A stretch of 64,000 nucleotides of DNA, taken from NCBI RefSeq assembly GCF_017833415.1, contig NZ_JAFICC010000007.1, forward strand, positions 1 to 64,000, read 5' to 3'. Position 1 is the stretch's first letter. The number at the start of each line of letters is the position of its first letter. The position numbers were made by a program, and so were the translations under genes. The notes below the pieces were generated by a model that was given only the letters and a program-made list of their open reading frames with translations, had not been told where the DNA came from and did not search any database. Origin of the DNA: Flavobacterium sp. 1355. Its GTDB lineage: Bacteria > Bacteroidota > Bacteroidia > Flavobacteriales > Flavobacteriaceae. Positions 34,499-46,899 of the stretch are shown piece by piece.

Positions 34499-35938
34499 AT
34501 GAAAAAACCAATTGCAAATTTTTTTTCCATTTTAGCCATTACAGCATTTTTTTCCTGTGCACAGGATGAAATAACAAAAAATGACACAAAAGCTGAAAGT
34601 CAACAATTTAAAATCATAAATGTTACGCACCATGATGGGAAGCCATTTAGTACCGGGGATACAAAATCATCTGCTACTGGAAAATATGTTGATAATCCCG
34701 GAGGCGGCGTTATGATGCAGGCTTTTTATTGGGACGTACCGGCCGGCGGGACATGGTGGAATACTGTAAGCAGTAAAGTGACTGCATGGGGTAATGCGGG
34801 AATTGGCTCTATTTGGCTCCCTCCTGCATCAAAAGCACAAAACGGAGCATTTTCGATGGGTTATGATCCGACAGATTATTTCGATTTTGGAGATTACAAC
34901 CAAAATGGAAGTATTGAAACAAGATTTGGTTCAAAAACCGAATTGGTAACTCTGATTACAAATACACATGCTCAAAATATGAAAGTATATGCTGATATTG
35001 TAATCAATCATAACAGCGGAGGCCAATCAGAAGCGAATCCATTTACAGGTACTAACACATGGACGAATTTTACAGGGATTGCTTCAGGAAAATTTAAGCG
35101 TACTTATAATGATTTTTACAAAAACAGTTACGGCAATAATGATGAAGGAGCCTTTGGAGGATTTCCTGATTTATGTCACGCTGCGCCAAACGTGCAGGAC
35201 TGGCTCTGGCTAAGAACCGATGGTGTTGGTAAATATTATAAAAACACCATGAAATTTGATGGCTGGAGATTTGATTACGTTAAAGGTTTTGGGCCATGGG
35301 TTGTCAATGCATGGAACGCTAATGTTGGCGGATTCTCTATTGGAGAATATTGGGACTCAAATGTAAACACATTAGAATGGTGGGCAAACAATGCAAACAG
35401 TTCTGTTTTTGATTTTGCTTGTTACTACAAAATGAATGACGCTTTTGATGGAAATAATCTTGCGCTTTTGAATGATGATATGATGTGGAAAAGAAATCCG
35501 TACAAAGCTGTAACTTTTGTAACTAATCATGATACAGATGAAATTTGGAGCAAAATGCTTGCCTATTCCTATATATTAACCCACGAAGGTTATCCAACAA
35601 TTTTCTACAGGGATTATGAAGAATGGTTAGATAAAAACAAATTAAATAACCTAATCTGGATTCATAATAATAAAGCCACCGGAACAACTTCTATTTTATA
35701 TTCTGATAACGATGAATATGTAGCAAGAAGAAACGGGTATAATGGAAATCCAGGATTAGTAGTTTACATTAATAACTCTGATGTTTGGCAGGAAAGATGG
35801 GTTCAGACAAATTGGGCTAGCACTCAAATTAAGGACTTTACAGGAAATTCAACCTGGTATCCTACTACTCAGGCAGATAAATGGGTAAAAATACAATGCC
35901 CTCCAAAAGGATATTCAGTTTGGTCAATTAATCAGTAA
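34499..35938 (+). CDS. Lipoprotein alpha-amylase (GH13)
   Basis: A starch-degrading endo-enzyme of glycoside hydrolase family 13, 479 aa. The signal peptide ends at C20 (TAFFSC), so a lipoprotein is expected; the following AQDE resembles the acidic lipoprotein export signal described for Capnocytophaga, which would place it on the cell surface. The catalytic triad is visible: nucleophile D259 (GWRFDYVKG), acid/base E283 (IGEYWD) and D345 (TNHDTDE). It has the compact form seen in plant and archaeal-like subfamilies, with a beta C-domain after about 380. No SusC/SusD genes are adjacent, so it stands alone and not in a typical polysaccharide locus. Confidence 0.93.
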   Translation: MKKPIANFFSILAITAFFSCAQDEITKNDTKAESQQFKIINVTHHDGKPFSTGDTKSSATGKYVDNPGGGVMMQAFYWDVPAGGTWWNTVSSKVTAWGNAGIGSIWLPPASKAQNGAFSMGYDPTDYFDFGDYNQNGSIETRFGSKTELVTLITNTHAQNMKVYADIVINHNSGGQSEANPFTGTNTWTNFTGIASGKFKRTYNDFYKNSYGNNDEGAFGGFPDLCHAAPNVQDWLWLRTDGVGKYYKNTMKFDGWRFDYVKGFGPWVVNAWNANVGGFSIGEYWDSNVNTLEWWANNANSSVFDFACYYKMNDAFDGNNLALLNDDMMWKRNPYKAVTFVTNHDTDEIWSKMLAYSYILTHEGYPTIFYRDYEEWLDKNKLNNLIWIHNNKATGTTSILYSDNDEYVARRNGYNGNPGLVVYINNSDVWQERWVQTNWASTQIKDFTGNSTWYPTTQADKWVKIQCPPKGYSVWSINQ

Positions 35939-35951
35939 TTTAAAAAAATGG

Positions 35952-35985
35952 CTAAGGCTGCCTTAAAAAGGGCGGCCTTTTTTAT
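35952..35985 (+). terminator. Terminator of the amylase gene
   Basis: AAGGCTGCC / GGCGGCCTT hairpin with one mismatch around TTAAAAAG, followed by six T, 16 nt after the stop codon. Confidence 0.8.
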
Positions 35986-36056
35986 TTGATATTACTATTA
36001 TAAATGGGAGTCTTTAATTTAAGAAGTTAATATTTTTATTAAGCATTAATTAATAG

Positions 36057-36064
36057 TACTTTTG
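36057..36064 (+). promoter_or_regulatory. prfC: -7 box TACTTTTG of prfC
   Basis: TACTTTTG ends 21 nt before the prfC ATG and matches TANNTTTG. It shows that the in-frame TTG at 36062 is promoter and not coding. No clear -33 TTG. Confidence 0.6.
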
Positions 36065-36085
36065 CAAACCTATTTATACAAAAAT

Positions 36086-37678
36086 ATGAGCTTTTTAAAA
36101 GAAATACAACGCAGAAGAACATTTGGAATTATATCGCATCCCGATGCCGGTAAAACAACTTTAACTGAAAAATTGCTATTATTTGGAGGTGCTATTCAGG
36201 AAGCCGGAGCTGTAAAGAATAATAAGATTAAAAAAGGAGCGACGAGTGACTTTATGGAAATTGAACGCCAAAGAGGTATTTCGGTTTCGACTTCTGTACT
36301 TGCTTTTAATTATAAAGACAAAAAAATCAATATTCTTGATACACCTGGACACAAGGATTTTGCCGAAGATACATTCAGAACTTTAACTGCCGTTGATAGT
36401 GTAATTGTTGTTATTGACGTTGCAAAAGGGGTTGAGGAACAGACTGAAAAACTGGTTGCCGTTTGTAGAATGCGAAACATTCCTATGATTGTTTTCATCA
36501 ACAAATTAGACCGTGAAGGAAAGGATGCTTTTGACCTTATGGACGAAGTAGAGCAAAAACTGGGTCTAAAAGTTACTCCACTAAGTTTCCCAATTGGAAT
36601 GGGTTACGATTTTCAGGGAATTTATAATTTATGGGAAGAAAACATTAACCTGTTTAGCGGAGACAGCCGTAAAAACATTGAAGAAACTATCGCTTTTTCT
36701 GATGTTCAAAACAATCCTGAACTGGATAAAATTGTTGGTCAAAAAGCTGCTGAAAAACTTCGTGAAGAATTAGAATTAATTGATGAAGTCTATCCAAAAT
36801 TTGAGCGTCAGGATTATTTAGATGGAAAAATTCAGCCCGTATTTTTTGGTTCGGCTTTGAATAATTTTGGAGTTCGTGAGTTGTTAGATTGCTTTGTTGC
36901 AATTGCACCTTCGCCAAGACCAAAAGATTCCGAAACTCGTTTAGTTGACCCTGCTGAAGAAAAAATGTCCGGTTTTGTTTTTAAAATCCACGCTAATATG
37001 GATCCAAAACATCGTGATCGTTTAGCTTTTATAAAAATTGTTTCTGGAACTTTTGAAAGAAACAAACCTTATTATCACGTTCGTCAGAAGAAAAATTTAA
37101 AATTCTCAAGTCCGAATGCGTTTTTCGCAGAGAAGAAAGAAATTGTTGACATTTCTTATCCTGGAGATATTGTTGGTCTTCATGATACTGGAAACTTTAA
37201 AATTGGAGATACTTTGACTGAGGGCGAAGTAATGAGTTTTAAAGGAATTCCGAGCTTCTCGCCAGAACATTTTAGATACATCAACAATGCTGATCCAATG
37301 AAAGCTAAGCAATTAGAAAAAGGAGTAGATCAGTTGATGGATGAAGGTGTAGCGCAATTGTTTACTCTAGAGTTGAATAATCGTAAAGTTATCGGAACTG
37401 TTGGAGCACTTCAATATGAGGTCATACAATATCGTTTAGAACATGAGTATGGCGCAAAATGTACTTACGAAAACTTCCCTGTTCATAAAGCTTGCTGGGT
37501 AAAACCGGATGATGCAAAAAATGAAGAGTTTAAAGAATTTAAACGAATCAAACAAAAATTCCTGGCACATGACAAATATGGTCAATTAGTATTTTTAGCA
37601 GATTCTGACTTTACAATTCAAATGACTCAGAGTAAATATCCGAGTGTGAAATTATATTTTACTTCAGAATTTGATTAA
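36086..37678 (+). CDS. prfC: Peptide chain release factor 3
   Basis: The translational GTPase that recycles RF1/RF2 after termination; 530 aa, matching the 529 aa of E. coli. GTP motifs: G1 SHPDAGKTT, G2 region RGISVSTS, G3 DTPGHKDF and G4 NKLD (in FINKLDREGKDAFD). Domains 2 and 3 follow, including the C-terminal motif LEHEYGAKC. ATG 36086 gives MSFLKEIQRRRTFG, the usual N terminus. Monocistronic, with its own -7 box and terminator. Confidence 0.97.
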   Translation: MSFLKEIQRRRTFGIISHPDAGKTTLTEKLLLFGGAIQEAGAVKNNKIKKGATSDFMEIERQRGISVSTSVLAFNYKDKKINILDTPGHKDFAEDTFRTLTAVDSVIVVIDVAKGVEEQTEKLVAVCRMRNIPMIVFINKLDREGKDAFDLMDEVEQKLGLKVTPLSFPIGMGYDFQGIYNLWEENINLFSGDSRKNIEETIAFSDVQNNPELDKIVGQKAAEKLREELELIDEVYPKFERQDYLDGKIQPVFFGSALNNFGVRELLDCFVAIAPSPRPKDSETRLVDPAEEKMSGFVFKIHANMDPKHRDRLAFIKIVSGTFERNKPYYHVRQKKNLKFSSPNAFFAEKKEIVDISYPGDIVGLHDTGNFKIGDTLTEGEVMSFKGIPSFSPEHFRYINNADPMKAKQLEKGVDQLMDEGVAQLFTLELNNRKVIGTVGALQYEVIQYRLEHEYGAKCTYENFPVHKACWVKPDDAKNEEFKEFKRIKQKFLAHDKYGQLVFLADSDFTIQMTQSKYPSVKLYFTSEFD

Positions 37679-37701
37679 TATCTATACATAAAATATTTCA
37701 T

Positions 37702-37736
37702 AAAAAAAGCGCTAATTTTCATTAGCGCTTTTTTAT
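37702..37736 (+). terminator. prfC: Terminator of prfC
   Basis: AAAAAAAGCGCTAAT / ATTAGCGCTTTTTT hairpin with a TTTC loop, 23 nt after the prfC stop. Confidence 0.92.
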
Positions 37737-37890
37737 TTTTAATGTGAATTAATCAACCTTACTAAGTCATTATATTCTAAAATTAATTCTTTTGATATTG
37801 CGCTGCTAAATTAGACTAATAGAATTCATTAATAAAAAATAGTCGACGAACTGAAATAAAATCAGACAAACGGCATCTTATATATTTACA

Positions 37891-37919
37891 AAAAAAGCCC
37901 CTTAAAAAAGGGGCTTTAG
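37891..37919 (-). terminator. Terminator of the rpoBC-DUF3467 operon
   Basis: AAAGCCCCTT / AAGGGGCTTT hairpin directly after the DUF3467 stop codon on the minus strand, followed by a T-run. It marks the end of the long ribosomal and RNA polymerase transcription unit. The DNA between it and the prfC terminator holds no gene. Confidence 0.92.
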
Positions 37920-37922
37920 TAA

Positions 37923-38234
37923 TTATGCTTGTCCCGCAGGACCAAAATTAAGTGGTATTGGTGCTTGTTCAGTTTCTTTGATTTCGCCGTGGGCTGCTTC
38001 AAATCGATGAATATTTTCACCTATCGCCTTCAATAATCTTTTAGCATGTTGTGGTGTCAAGACAATTCTTGACTTTACCTTGGCTTTAGGAATACCCGGC
38101 ATAATGCTTACAAAATCTAAAACAAACTCTGATGAAGAGTGATTAATGATCGCAAGATTAGAATAAATTCCTTCTGCGACAGTTTCGTCTAACTCAATAT
38201 TAATTTGCTCTTGTTGTTGTTTCGGATTACTCAT
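37923..38234 (-). CDS. DUF3467 family protein
   Basis: A small cytoplasmic protein of unknown function, 103 aa. The core reads YSNLAIINHSSSEFVLDFVSIMPGIPKAKVKSRIVLTPQHAKRLL in fragments typical of DUF3467. It begins 10 nt after the rpoC stop codon and lies before the operon terminator, so it is co-transcribed with RNA polymerase. That placement suggests a role linked to transcription, but nothing in the sequence proves it. Confidence 0.93.
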   Translation of the reverse strand: MSNPKQQQEQINIELDETVAEGIYSNLAIINHSSSEFVLDFVSIMPGIPKAKVKSRIVLTPQHAKRLLKAIGENIHRFEAAHGEIKETEQAPIPLNFGPAGQA

Positions 38235-38244
38235 AATTTCCTAA

Positions 38245-41200
38245 TTAATAAATGTATTCTTCTTTATTAGCCATCATTTCATTGTAATCGTCTTTAGAAC
38301 CTACGATTGTATTATCGTACTCTCTCATACCAGTTCCCGCAGGAATTCTGTGTCCAACAATTACATTTTCTTTCAATCCTTCTAAATCATCTACTTTACC
38401 AGCTACAGCAGCTTCGTTAAGTACTTTTGTTGTTTCCTGGAAGGAAGCCGCAGAGATGAATGATTTAGTTTGTAGCGAAGCTCTTGTAATACCTTGTAGA
38501 ACTGGCGTTGCAGTTGCAGTAATTACGTCTCTTGCAACAACAAGATTTTTATCATTTCGTTTCAATAATGAATTTTCATCACGTAAATCACGAGGTGTAA
38601 TGATCTGACCTGGTTTTAATACAGCTGAATCTCCAGCATCTTCAACTACTTTCATACCATATAATTTATCGTTCTGAACGATGAAATCTTTAGTGTGAAT
38701 TAATTGATCTTCTAAGAACAATGTATCTCCCGGATCCTGAACTCTAACTTTACGCATCATTTGACGAATAACTACCTCAAAGTGCTTATCGTTAATTTTT
38801 ACCCCTTGTAGACGGTATACCTCCTGAATTTCATTTACCAAATACTGTTGAACAGCAGCCGGTCCTTGAATTCTCAAGATATCATCTGGTGTAATTGCAC
38901 CGTCAGACAATGGTACTCCTGCTCTTACGAAGTCATTTTCCTGAACTAAGATTTGACTAGAAAGTTTAACTAAATACTTTTTAATCTCACCAAATTTAGA
39001 TTCGATAACAATCTCACGGTTACCTCTTTTGATTTTTCCAAAAGAAACAACACCATCAATTTCAGAAACAACTGCTGGGTTTGAAGGGTTACGAGCCTCA
39101 AGCAACTCAGTAATTCTTGGTAAACCTCCCGTGATATCGCCTGCTTTAGAAGAACGACGTGGAATTTTTACTAATACTTTACCTGCTTTAATTTTCTCAC
39201 CGTTCTCAACCATAAGGTGGGCTCCTACTGGTAAGTTATACGAACGAATCAATTCACCTTCTTTACCGTAAACCAATAAAGTTGGAATTAATTTTTTGTT
39301 TCTAGCCTCAGAAATTACTTTTTCCTGGAAACCTGTTTGCTCATCAATTTCAACCATGAATGATTGTCCTTGTTCTAAATCCTCGTAAGCAATTTTACCA
39401 GTAAATTCAGAAACAATTACACCATTATATGGATCCCACTTACAGATCACAGACCCTTTAGTAACTGACTCACCATCCTTAACGAAAATACTAGATCCGT
39501 AAGGAATATTGTGTGTGTTTAAAACGATTCCAGTTTTCTCGTCAACTAATTTTAATTCAGTTGAACGTGATACTACGATATCAACCGCATTACCTTCGCT
39601 GTCCTCACCTTTAACAGTTTTTAAATCTTCAATCTCAAGTCTACCGTTGAATCTTGTAACAATACTAGATTCTTCAGAAATACCTCCTGCAACCCCTCCA
39701 ACGTGGAACGTACGAAGTGTCAACTGTGTACCTGGCTCTCCAATAGACTGAGCTGCAATAACTCCGACAGCTTCACCTCTTTGTGTCATTTTTCCGGTAG
39801 CTAAGTTTCTACCGTAACATTTAGCACAAATACCTTTTAAAGCTTCACAAGTTAATGGAGATCTAACCTCTACTCTCTCAATCGGAGAAGCTTCGATAGT
39901 TCTCATGATTGCTTCAGTAATTTGTTGACCAGATTGAACCATTACTTCATTAGTAAGTGGATTTATAACATCTTGCAATGCAACACGTCCTAAAATTCTT
40001 TCTCCTAATGATTCAACGATTTCCTCATTTTTCTTCAAAGCAGAAACTTCAACACCTCTTAAAGTTCCACAATCTTCGATGTTAACAATAACATCTTGCG
40101 AAACGTCATGAAGCCTTCTTGTTAAGTATCCGGCATCGGCCGTTTTAAGAGCCGTATCCGCAAGACCTTTACGAGCACCGTGAGTAGAAATGAAGTACTC
40201 AAGGATCGAAAGACCTTCCTTAAAGTTAGAAAGAATCGGGTTTTCAATAATTTCTCCACCACCAGCAGTAGATTTTTTAGGCTTAGCCATCAAACCACGC
40301 ATACCTGTTAACTGACGAATCTGTTCCTTAGAACCCCTCGCCCCAGAATCAAGCATCATATATACAGAGTTGAAACCTTGTTGGTCTTCTCTAATATTTT
40401 TCATTGCTAATTCTGTTAACTGTGCATTTGCTGAAGTCCATACGTCAATAACCTGGTTGTAACGCTCGTTATTGGTAATAAGACCCATGTTATAATTCAC
40501 AGAAATACCTTCAACTTGCTCTCTGGCATCTGCAATTAATTTTGTTTTTTGTTCTGGAATTCTAATATCACCAAGAGAGAAAGATAAACCTCCTCTAAAT
40601 GCGAATTTATAACCCATATCTTTCATATTATCCAAGAAAGCTGCCGTTGTAGGTACATCAGTCACACTTAAAATGTGTCCGATAATATCTCTAAGGTTTT
40701 TCTTAGTCAATACATCATTGATATATCCGGCTGCTTCTGGTACTACTTCGTTAAATAACACACGTCCTGCAGTTGTTTGGATAATTTTATACACTAATTC
40801 TCCAGCTTCATTAAAATCTTTTGCTCTAATTTTCACACGAGCATTCAATTCTAATCTTCCTTCGTTTAATGCAATGTTTACTTCTTCAGCAGAATAGAAA
40901 GTTAAGTCCTGACCTAAAATTACATGTTCTGGTGTAGAGATACGCTCTTTGGTCATATAATATAGACCCAAGACCATATCCTGAGAAGGTACAGTAATTG
41001 GAGCACCATTTGCAGGGTTAAGAATATTGTGAGAAGCCAACATTAATAATTGTGCCTCTAAAATAGCCTCTGGTCCTAATGGTAAGTGAACTGCCATCTG
41101 ATCCCCATCAAAATCGGCGTTGAAAGCCGTACATACTAATGGGTGCAACTGGATTGCTTTTCCTTCAATTAATTTTGGCTGGAAAGCCTGAATACCAAGT

Positions 41201-42552
41201 CTGTGTAATGTAGGAGCACGGTTAAGTAATACCGGGTGACCTTTAATTACATTTTCAAGGATATCCCAAACTACTGGCTCTTTTTTGTCTATGATTTTCT
41301 TAGCAGATTTTACTGTTTTAACAATACCTCTTTCAATCAATTTACGGATTACGAAAGGTTTGTATAATTCAGATGCCATATCTTTTGGCAATCCGCATTC
41401 GAATAATTTCAATTCAGGACCAACAACAATTACCGAACGAGCAGAATAATCCACACGTTTACCAAGTAAGTTTTGACGGAAACGTCCTTGCTTACCTTTT
41501 AAGGAATCAGATAATGATTTTAATGGTCTGTTAGATTCTGTTTTAACAGCAGAAGCTTTACGAGTGTTATCAAATAATGAATCTACAGATTCCTGCAACA
41601 TACGTTTTTCGTTTCTCAAGATAACTTCAGGAGCTTTAATCTCCATTAATCTTTTTAAACGGTTGTTACGGATGATTACACGACGGTATAGGTCATTTAA
41701 ATCTGAAGTTGCAAAACGACCTCCATCAAGTGGCACAAGCGGACGTAATTCTGGTGGAATAACAGGAACCACTTTCATAATCATCCACTCAGGACGATTT
41801 TCGCGGTTTAAGTTAGACTCACGGAAAGACTCAACAACTTGTAATCTTTTTAAAGCTTCAGTTTTACGTTGTTTAGATGTTTCGTTGTTAGCGCTGTGTC
41901 TTAATTCATAAGATAAAGCATCTAAATCAATACGAGCCAATAAATCCATAATACACTCTGCTCCCATTTTGGCAACAAATTTATTAGGATCCATATCATC
42001 TAAATATTGGTTTTCTTGCGGAAGAGTATCTAAAATATTCAAATATTCTTCTTCTGTTAAGAAATCTAATCTTTGTAATGATTCTCCATCTGCATTTTTA
42101 GCAATACCAGCCTGAATTACTACGTATCTTTCGTAATAAATGATCATATCTAATTTCTTAGATGGAAGACCAAGGATATAACCAATTTTGTTTGGAAGAG
42201 AACGGAAATACCAGATGTGAGCAATAGGCACAACAAGGTTGATGTGTCCTACTCTGTCACGACGTACTTTTTTCTCTGTAACTTCAACACCACAACGGTC
42301 ACAGATGATACCTTTGTAACGAATTCTTTTATATTTACCACAAGCACATTCAAAATCCTTAACAGGTCCGAAGATTCTTTCGCAGAAAAGTCCGTCACGC
42401 TCTGGTTTGTGAGTTCTGTAGTTAATTGTTTCAGGTTTCAACACCTCTCCTCTTGATTCTTTCAAGATAGATTCTGGTGAAGCTAATCCAATAGAGATTT
42501 TGTTAAATCTTTTTACCGGATTCTTATCTTTATTATTTCTATTATTCATCAT
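38245..42552 (-). CDS. rpoC: DNA-directed RNA polymerase subunit beta'
   Basis: The catalytic subunit of RNA polymerase, 1435 aa. The N-terminal zinc site has C69, C71, C84 and C87 ([15 protein letters not shown]). The magnesium-binding [12 protein letters not shown] motif lies near residue 480, the second zinc cluster near 895-910 ([13 protein letters not shown]), and the trigger-loop/bridge region ([22 protein letters not shown] in parts) precedes it. The start is MM; either Met could be used. It lies 269 nt downstream of rpoB. Identification certain. Confidence 0.99.
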   Translation of the reverse strand: MMNNRNNKDKNPVKRFNKISIGLASPESILKESRGEVLKPETINYRTHKPERDGLFCERIFGPVKDFECACGKYKRIRYKGIICDRCGVEVTEKKVRRDRVGHINLVVPIAHIWYFRSLPNKIGYILGLPSKKLDMIIYYERYVVIQAGIAKNADGESLQRLDFLTEEEYLNILDTLPQENQYLDDMDPNKFVAKMGAECIMDLLARIDLDALSYELRHSANNETSKQRKTEALKRLQVVESFRESNLNRENRPEWMIMKVVPVIPPELRPLVPLDGGRFATSDLNDLYRRVIIRNNRLKRLMEIKAPEVILRNEKRMLQESVDSLFDNTRKASAVKTESNRPLKSLSDSLKGKQGRFRQNLLGKRVDYSARSVIVVGPELKLFECGLPKDMASELYKPFVIRKLIERGIVKTVKSAKKIIDKKEPVVWDILENVIKGHPVLLNRAPTLHRLGIQAFQPKLIEGKAIQLHPLVCTAFNADFDGDQMAVHLPLGPEAILEAQLLMLASHNILNPANGAPITVPSQDMVLGLYYMTKERISTPEHVILGQDLTFYSAEEVNIALNEGRLELNARVKIRAKDFNEAGELVYKIIQTTAGRVLFNEVVPEAAGYINDVLTKKNLRDIIGHILSVTDVPTTAAFLDNMKDMGYKFAFRGGLSFSLGDIRIPEQKTKLIADAREQVEGISVNYNMGLITNNERYNQVIDVWTSANAQLTELAMKNIREDQQGFNSVYMMLDSGARGSKEQIRQLTGMRGLMAKPKKSTAGGGEIIENPILSNFKEGLSILEYFISTHGARKGLADTALKTADAGYLTRRLHDVSQDVIVNIEDCGTLRGVEVSALKKNEEIVESLGERILGRVALQDVINPLTNEVMVQSGQQITEAIMRTIEASPIERVEVRSPLTCEALKGICAKCYGRNLATGKMTQRGEAVGVIAAQSIGEPGTQLTLRTFHVGGVAGGISEESSIVTRFNGRLEIEDLKTVKGEDSEGNAVDIVVSRSTELKLVDEKTGIVLNTHNIPYGSSIFVKDGESVTKGSVICKWDPYNGVIVSEFTGKIAYEDLEQGQSFMVEIDEQTGFQEKVISEARNKKLIPTLLVYGKEGELIRSYNLPVGAHLMVENGEKIKAGKVLVKIPRRSSKAGDITGGLPRITELLEARNPSNPAVVSEIDGVVSFGKIKRGNREIVIESKFGEIKKYLVKLSSQILVQENDFVRAGVPLSDGAITPDDILRIQGPAAVQQYLVNEIQEVYRLQGVKINDKHFEVVIRQMMRKVRVQDPGDTLFLEDQLIHTKDFIVQNDKLYGMKVVEDAGDSAVLKPGQIITPRDLRDENSLLKRNDKNLVVARDVITATATPVLQGITRASLQTKSFISAASFQETTKVLNEAAVAGKVDDLEGLKENVIVGHRIPAGTGMREYDNTIVGSKDDYNEMMANKEEYIY

Positions 42553-42821
42553 AGTTTTTACTATTGATTTATCTGCAATTAAAAAATTGATTTTAACTTA
42601 TAATTTCCCTTTAAAAGGTCAAATCACTAAGTCGCTACCACGGATTACTTCTCTAAACTTCAAAACTTATTTTTGAAGTGCTAATTATAAAACTTTTTTG
42701 GTTTAAATAAAAAATCGGAACGGGTTACGGGTATAAATCCTAAAAACTTTACTTCAATAAACAGCTTCAGCCTCAGCTTTCAGTGTTAACTGAATACTGA
42801 GACTGTTACTGAAAATTTTAT

Positions 42822-45800
42822 TTATTCTTCCAAACGAAGATCTAAACCTAGACCTTTCAATTCGTGCATTAATACATTGAATGATTCTGGTAAACCTGGT
42901 TCTGGCATAGTTTCTCCCTTAACGATAGCTTCGTAAGTTTTCGCTCTACCAATAACGTCATCAGACTTAACAGTCAAGATTTCACGTAAAGTACTTGATG
43001 CTCCATAAGCCTCAAGTGCCCAAACCTCCATCTCTCCAAAACGCTGACCTCCAAATTGAGCTTTACCTCCAAGTGGCTGCTGCGTAATCAATGAGTATGG
43101 TCCGATAGAACGTGCGTGCATCTTATCATCAACCATGTGTCCTAATTTAAGCATGTAAATTACACCCACAGTCGCTTTTTGTGCAAAACGTTCTCCAGTT
43201 CCACCATCATAAAGATAAGTGTGTCCAAAACGTGGTACTCCAGCCTCATCAGTTAATTCATTAATTTGATCTAAAGAAGCACCGTCAAAAATTGGAGTAG
43301 CAAATTTTCTACCTAAATTTTGTCCAGCCCAACCAAGAACAGTTTCATAAATCTGACCAATGTTCATACGTGAAGGTACCCCAAGTGGATTCAATACGAT
43401 ATCTACTGGTGTTCCGTCTTCAAGGAAAGGCATATCTTCATGACGAACGATTCTTGCAACAATACCTTTGTTACCGTGACGCCCTGCCATTTTATCCCCT
43501 ACTTTCAGTTTACGTTTTTTAGCAATATAAATCTTAGCTAATTTCAATATTCCAGATGGTAATTCATCTCCAACTGTAATAGTAAATTTTTCTCTTCTTA
43601 AAGATCCTTGTAAGTCGTTCAGCTTAATTTTATAGTTATGAATCAAATCATTAACCATTTTATTTGTAGCATCATCAGCAACCCATTGACCTTTGCTTAA
43701 GTGAGCAAAATCTTCTACTGCGTAAAGCATTTTTTGAGTATATTTTTTACCTTTTGGTAAAACCTCTTCACCCAAATCATTCATTACACCCTGAGATGTT
43801 TTTCCGTTAACGATCAGGAATAATTTTTCAACCAATCTGTCTTTTAATTCAACAAATTTAGTTTCGAATTCCATTTCCAAAGCGCCTAAAGCATCTTTAT
43901 CCTGAGTACGTTTACGTTTATCTTTTACGGCTCTTGCAAATAATTTTTTGTCAAGAACTACACCATGTAAAGATGGAGAAGCTTTTAATGAAGCATCTTT
44001 TACATCTCCTGCTTTATCCCCAAAGATTGCACGAAGCAATTTCTCTTCAGGAGTAGGATCTGATTCTCCTTTTGGTGTAATTTTTCCGATCAAAATGTCG
44101 CCAGGTTTAACCTCTGCTCCAATTCTGATCATACCGTTTTCATCTAAATCTTTAGTAGCTTCTTCTGAAACGTTAGGAATATCGTTTGTTAACTCTTCAT
44201 TTCCTAACTTAGTATCTCTAACCTCTAATGAATAATCATCAACGTGGATAGAAGTAAAAATATCATCGCGAACTACTTTTTCAGAAATTACAATCGCATC
44301 CTCGAAGTTGTACCCTTTCCATGGCATGAACGCAACTTTTAAGTTTCTACCTAAAGCTAATTCACCATTTTGAGTAGCATAACCTTCAGACAATACTTGC
44401 CCAGGAATAACTCTGTCACCTTTTCTTACGATTGGCTTCAGGTTAATACTTGTACCTTGATTGGTTTTTCTGAATTTAATTAAGTTATACGTTTTCTCAT
44501 CAGCATCAAAACTAACCATTCTTTCATCTTCAGTACGGTCGTATTTAATAGTAATGATGTTAGCATCAACGTATTCAACAGTACCATGCCCTTCAGCATT
44601 GATTAATACTCTTGAATCTGAAGCTACCTGACGCTCTAGCCCTGTACCAACAATTGGCGCTTCCGGACGGATCAAAGGAACCGCCTGACGCATCATATTT
44701 GATCCCATCAACGCACGGTTCGCATCATCATGTTCCAGGAATGGAATCAATGAAGCCGAAATCGAAGCGATCTGGTTAGGAGCAACGTCTGTATAATGTA
44801 CCACAGATGGTTCAACAACCGGGAAGTCACCTTCCTCACGAGCAATTACATTGCTTGCTGTAATTTTACCTGTAGCATCCATTTCAATGTTTGCCTGAGC
44901 AATCATTTTTCCTTCTTCTTCTTCTGCACTTAAGTAAATTGGAGTACTTTCTAAATCAACTACACCATTAGTTACTTTACGGTATGGAGTTTCAATGAAA
45001 CCCATTCCGTTTACTTTTGCATAAACACCAAGAGACGAAATCAAACCAATGTTTGGTCCCTCAGGAGTTTCAATCGGACATAAACGACCATAGTGTGTAT
45101 AGTGAACGTCACGAACCTCAAAACCAGCTCTTTCTCTCGAAAGTCCACCAGGTCCAAGTGCAGAAAGTCTTCTTTTGTGTGTAATCTCAGCTAACGGATT
45201 CGTTTGATCCATAAATTGAGACAACTGGTTCGTACCAAAGAAAGAGTTGATAACCGATGATAATGTTTTAGCATTAATCAAATCGATTGGTGTAAACACC
45301 TCGTTATCTCTAACGTTCATTCTCTCACGAATAGTTCTGGCCATACGTGCTAAACCTACACCGAATTGTTGAGACAATTGTTCTCCAACTGTTCTAACAC
45401 GACGGTTTGATAAGTGATCAATATCATCAATCTCTGCTTTAGAGTTGATCAATTCGATCAAATATTTTACAATAGTAATGATATCCTCTTTGGTAAGCAC
45501 TTGCTTTTCCATTGGAATATCCAGATTAAGCTTTTTGTTCATTCTGTAACGACCAACTTCACCTAAGTTATAACGTTGATCTGAGAAGAACAATTTATCT
45601 ATAATACCACGAGCAGTTTCTTCATCAGGCGGTTCAGCGTTACGCAACTGACGGTAAATGTGCTCTACAGCTTCTTTTTCAGAGTTTGTTGGATCTTTTT
45701 GTAATGTATTGTGAATAATAGCATAATCTGCCTGATTATTATCCTCTTTGTGCAACAAAATAGATTTAACGTTAGAATCGATGATTTCTTCAACATTATC

Positions 45801-46637
45801 TTTGTCGATAATAGTATCTCTATCAAGGATGATTTCGTTACGTTCGATAGAAACTACCTCTCCGGTATCTTCATCAACAAAATCCTCGTGCCAAGTGTTC
45901 AATACACGAGCAGCAAGTCTTCTTCCAATATATTTCTTAATACCAGTTTTAGAAACTTTAATTTCTTCAGCAAGGTCGAAAATTTCAAGGATATCCTTAT
46001 CTCTTTCAAAACCAATTGCACGGAATAAAGTTGTAACAGGTAATTTTTTCTTTCTATCGATATAAGCGTACATAACACTATTGATATCTGTAGAAAATTC
46101 TATCCAAGATCCTTTAAAAGGAATTACTCTTGCAGAATAAAGTTTAGTTCCATTTGCGTGGAATGACTGTCCAAAGAAAACCCCAGGAGAACGGTGTAAT
46201 TGTGATACTACTACACGCTCGGCACCATTGATAACAAAAGTACCACTTGGAGTCATATAAGGTATTGTTCCAAGATAAACATCTTGTACAATTGTTTCAA
46301 AATCTTCGTGTTCTGGATCTGTACAGTATAGTTTTAACCTAGCTTTTAAAGGCACACTATAAGTAAGACCTCTCTCTATACATTCTTGAATTGTATAACG
46401 TGGCGGATCAACAAAATAATCTAGGAACTCCAATACAAAGTTGTTTCTTGTATCTGTGATTGGAAAGTTTTCCATGAAGGTGTTGTATAACCCTTCGTTG
46501 CCTCTTTCGTCAGATTTCGTTTCTAATTGAAAGAAATCTTTAAAAGATTTAACCTGAACGTCTAGAAAATCTGGATAGTCAGGAATATTTTTTGTAGAGG
46601 CAAAATTCAATCTTTCAGTCTGATTTGTTATCATCAA
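42822..46637 (-). CDS. rpoB: DNA-directed RNA polymerase subunit beta
   Basis: The second large subunit of RNA polymerase, 1271 aa. The rifampicin region reads [33 protein letters not shown] in pieces, with the usual sensitive-type residues (S of QLSQFMDQ, D of FMDQTNP, H of THKRR, S of RLSALG). Downstream motifs [17 protein letters not shown] and [10 protein letters not shown] are also intact. It is separated from rplL by 262 nt with a strong hairpin and from rpoC by 269 nt that hold no gene. Confidence 0.99.
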   Translation of the reverse strand: MMITNQTERLNFASTKNIPDYPDFLDVQVKSFKDFFQLETKSDERGNEGLYNTFMENFPITDTRNNFVLEFLDYFVDPPRYTIQECIERGLTYSVPLKARLKLYCTDPEHEDFETIVQDVYLGTIPYMTPSGTFVINGAERVVVSQLHRSPGVFFGQSFHANGTKLYSARVIPFKGSWIEFSTDINSVMYAYIDRKKKLPVTTLFRAIGFERDKDILEIFDLAEEIKVSKTGIKKYIGRRLAARVLNTWHEDFVDEDTGEVVSIERNEIILDRDTIIDKDNVEEIIDSNVKSILLHKEDNNQADYAIIHNTLQKDPTNSEKEAVEHIYRQLRNAEPPDEETARGIIDKLFFSDQRYNLGEVGRYRMNKKLNLDIPMEKQVLTKEDIITIVKYLIELINSKAEIDDIDHLSNRRVRTVGEQLSQQFGVGLARMARTIRERMNVRDNEVFTPIDLINAKTLSSVINSFFGTNQLSQFMDQTNPLAEITHKRRLSALGPGGLSRERAGFEVRDVHYTHYGRLCPIETPEGPNIGLISSLGVYAKVNGMGFIETPYRKVTNGVVDLESTPIYLSAEEEEGKMIAQANIEMDATGKITASNVIAREEGDFPVVEPSVVHYTDVAPNQIASISASLIPFLEHDDANRALMGSNMMRQAVPLIRPEAPIVGTGLERQVASDSRVLINAEGHGTVEYVDANIITIKYDRTEDERMVSFDADEKTYNLIKFRKTNQGTSINLKPIVRKGDRVIPGQVLSEGYATQNGELALGRNLKVAFMPWKGYNFEDAIVISEKVVRDDIFTSIHVDDYSLEVRDTKLGNEELTNDIPNVSEEATKDLDENGMIRIGAEVKPGDILIGKITPKGESDPTPEEKLLRAIFGDKAGDVKDASLKASPSLHGVVLDKKLFARAVKDKRKRTQDKDALGALEMEFETKFVELKDRLVEKLFLIVNGKTSQGVMNDLGEEVLPKGKKYTQKMLYAVEDFAHLSKGQWVADDATNKMVNDLIHNYKIKLNDLQGSLRREKFTITVGDELPSGILKLAKIYIAKKRKLKVGDKMAGRHGNKGIVARIVRHEDMPFLEDGTPVDIVLNPLGVPSRMNIGQIYETVLGWAGQNLGRKFATPIFDGASLDQINELTDEAGVPRFGHTYLYDGGTGERFAQKATVGVIYMLKLGHMVDDKMHARSIGPYSLITQQPLGGKAQFGGQRFGEMEVWALEAYGASSTLREILTVKSDDVIGRAKTYEAIVKGETMPEPGLPESFNVLMHELKGLGLDLRLEE

Positions 46638-46840
46638 TGGACAAAATTTTGATTAAAAAAAAGTAATTTTTTTGTGTAAAAACACATTGTTTAATCTATA
46701 CTTTCTTATTATAATCAATACATCTTTAAAAATAAACTGTAAAAGTAAGTGCTATTTTTTTTCTTCGTATTGATCAAAAACTTTTTCGTATTTTAAACTA
46801 TTTGATAATAAAACTTGATATATTTTATTATACGAAAAAT

Positions 46841-46879
46841 GGTTTAGACCCTTGGATGATCCCATCCAAGGTCTAAACC
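46841..46879 (-). terminator. Attenuator-like hairpin between rplL and rpoB
   Basis: GGTTTAGACC-TTGGATG / CATCCAAG-GGTCTAAACC forms an about 18-bp stem with a short loop and one bulge, 21 nt after the rplL stop, followed by ATTTTTC on the minus strand. In E. coli the same junction holds a partial terminator and an RNase III site that lower rpoB expression. A similar role here is inferred. Confidence 0.7.
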
Positions 46880-46899
46880 TAGTTCTAAACTGTGTTTTG

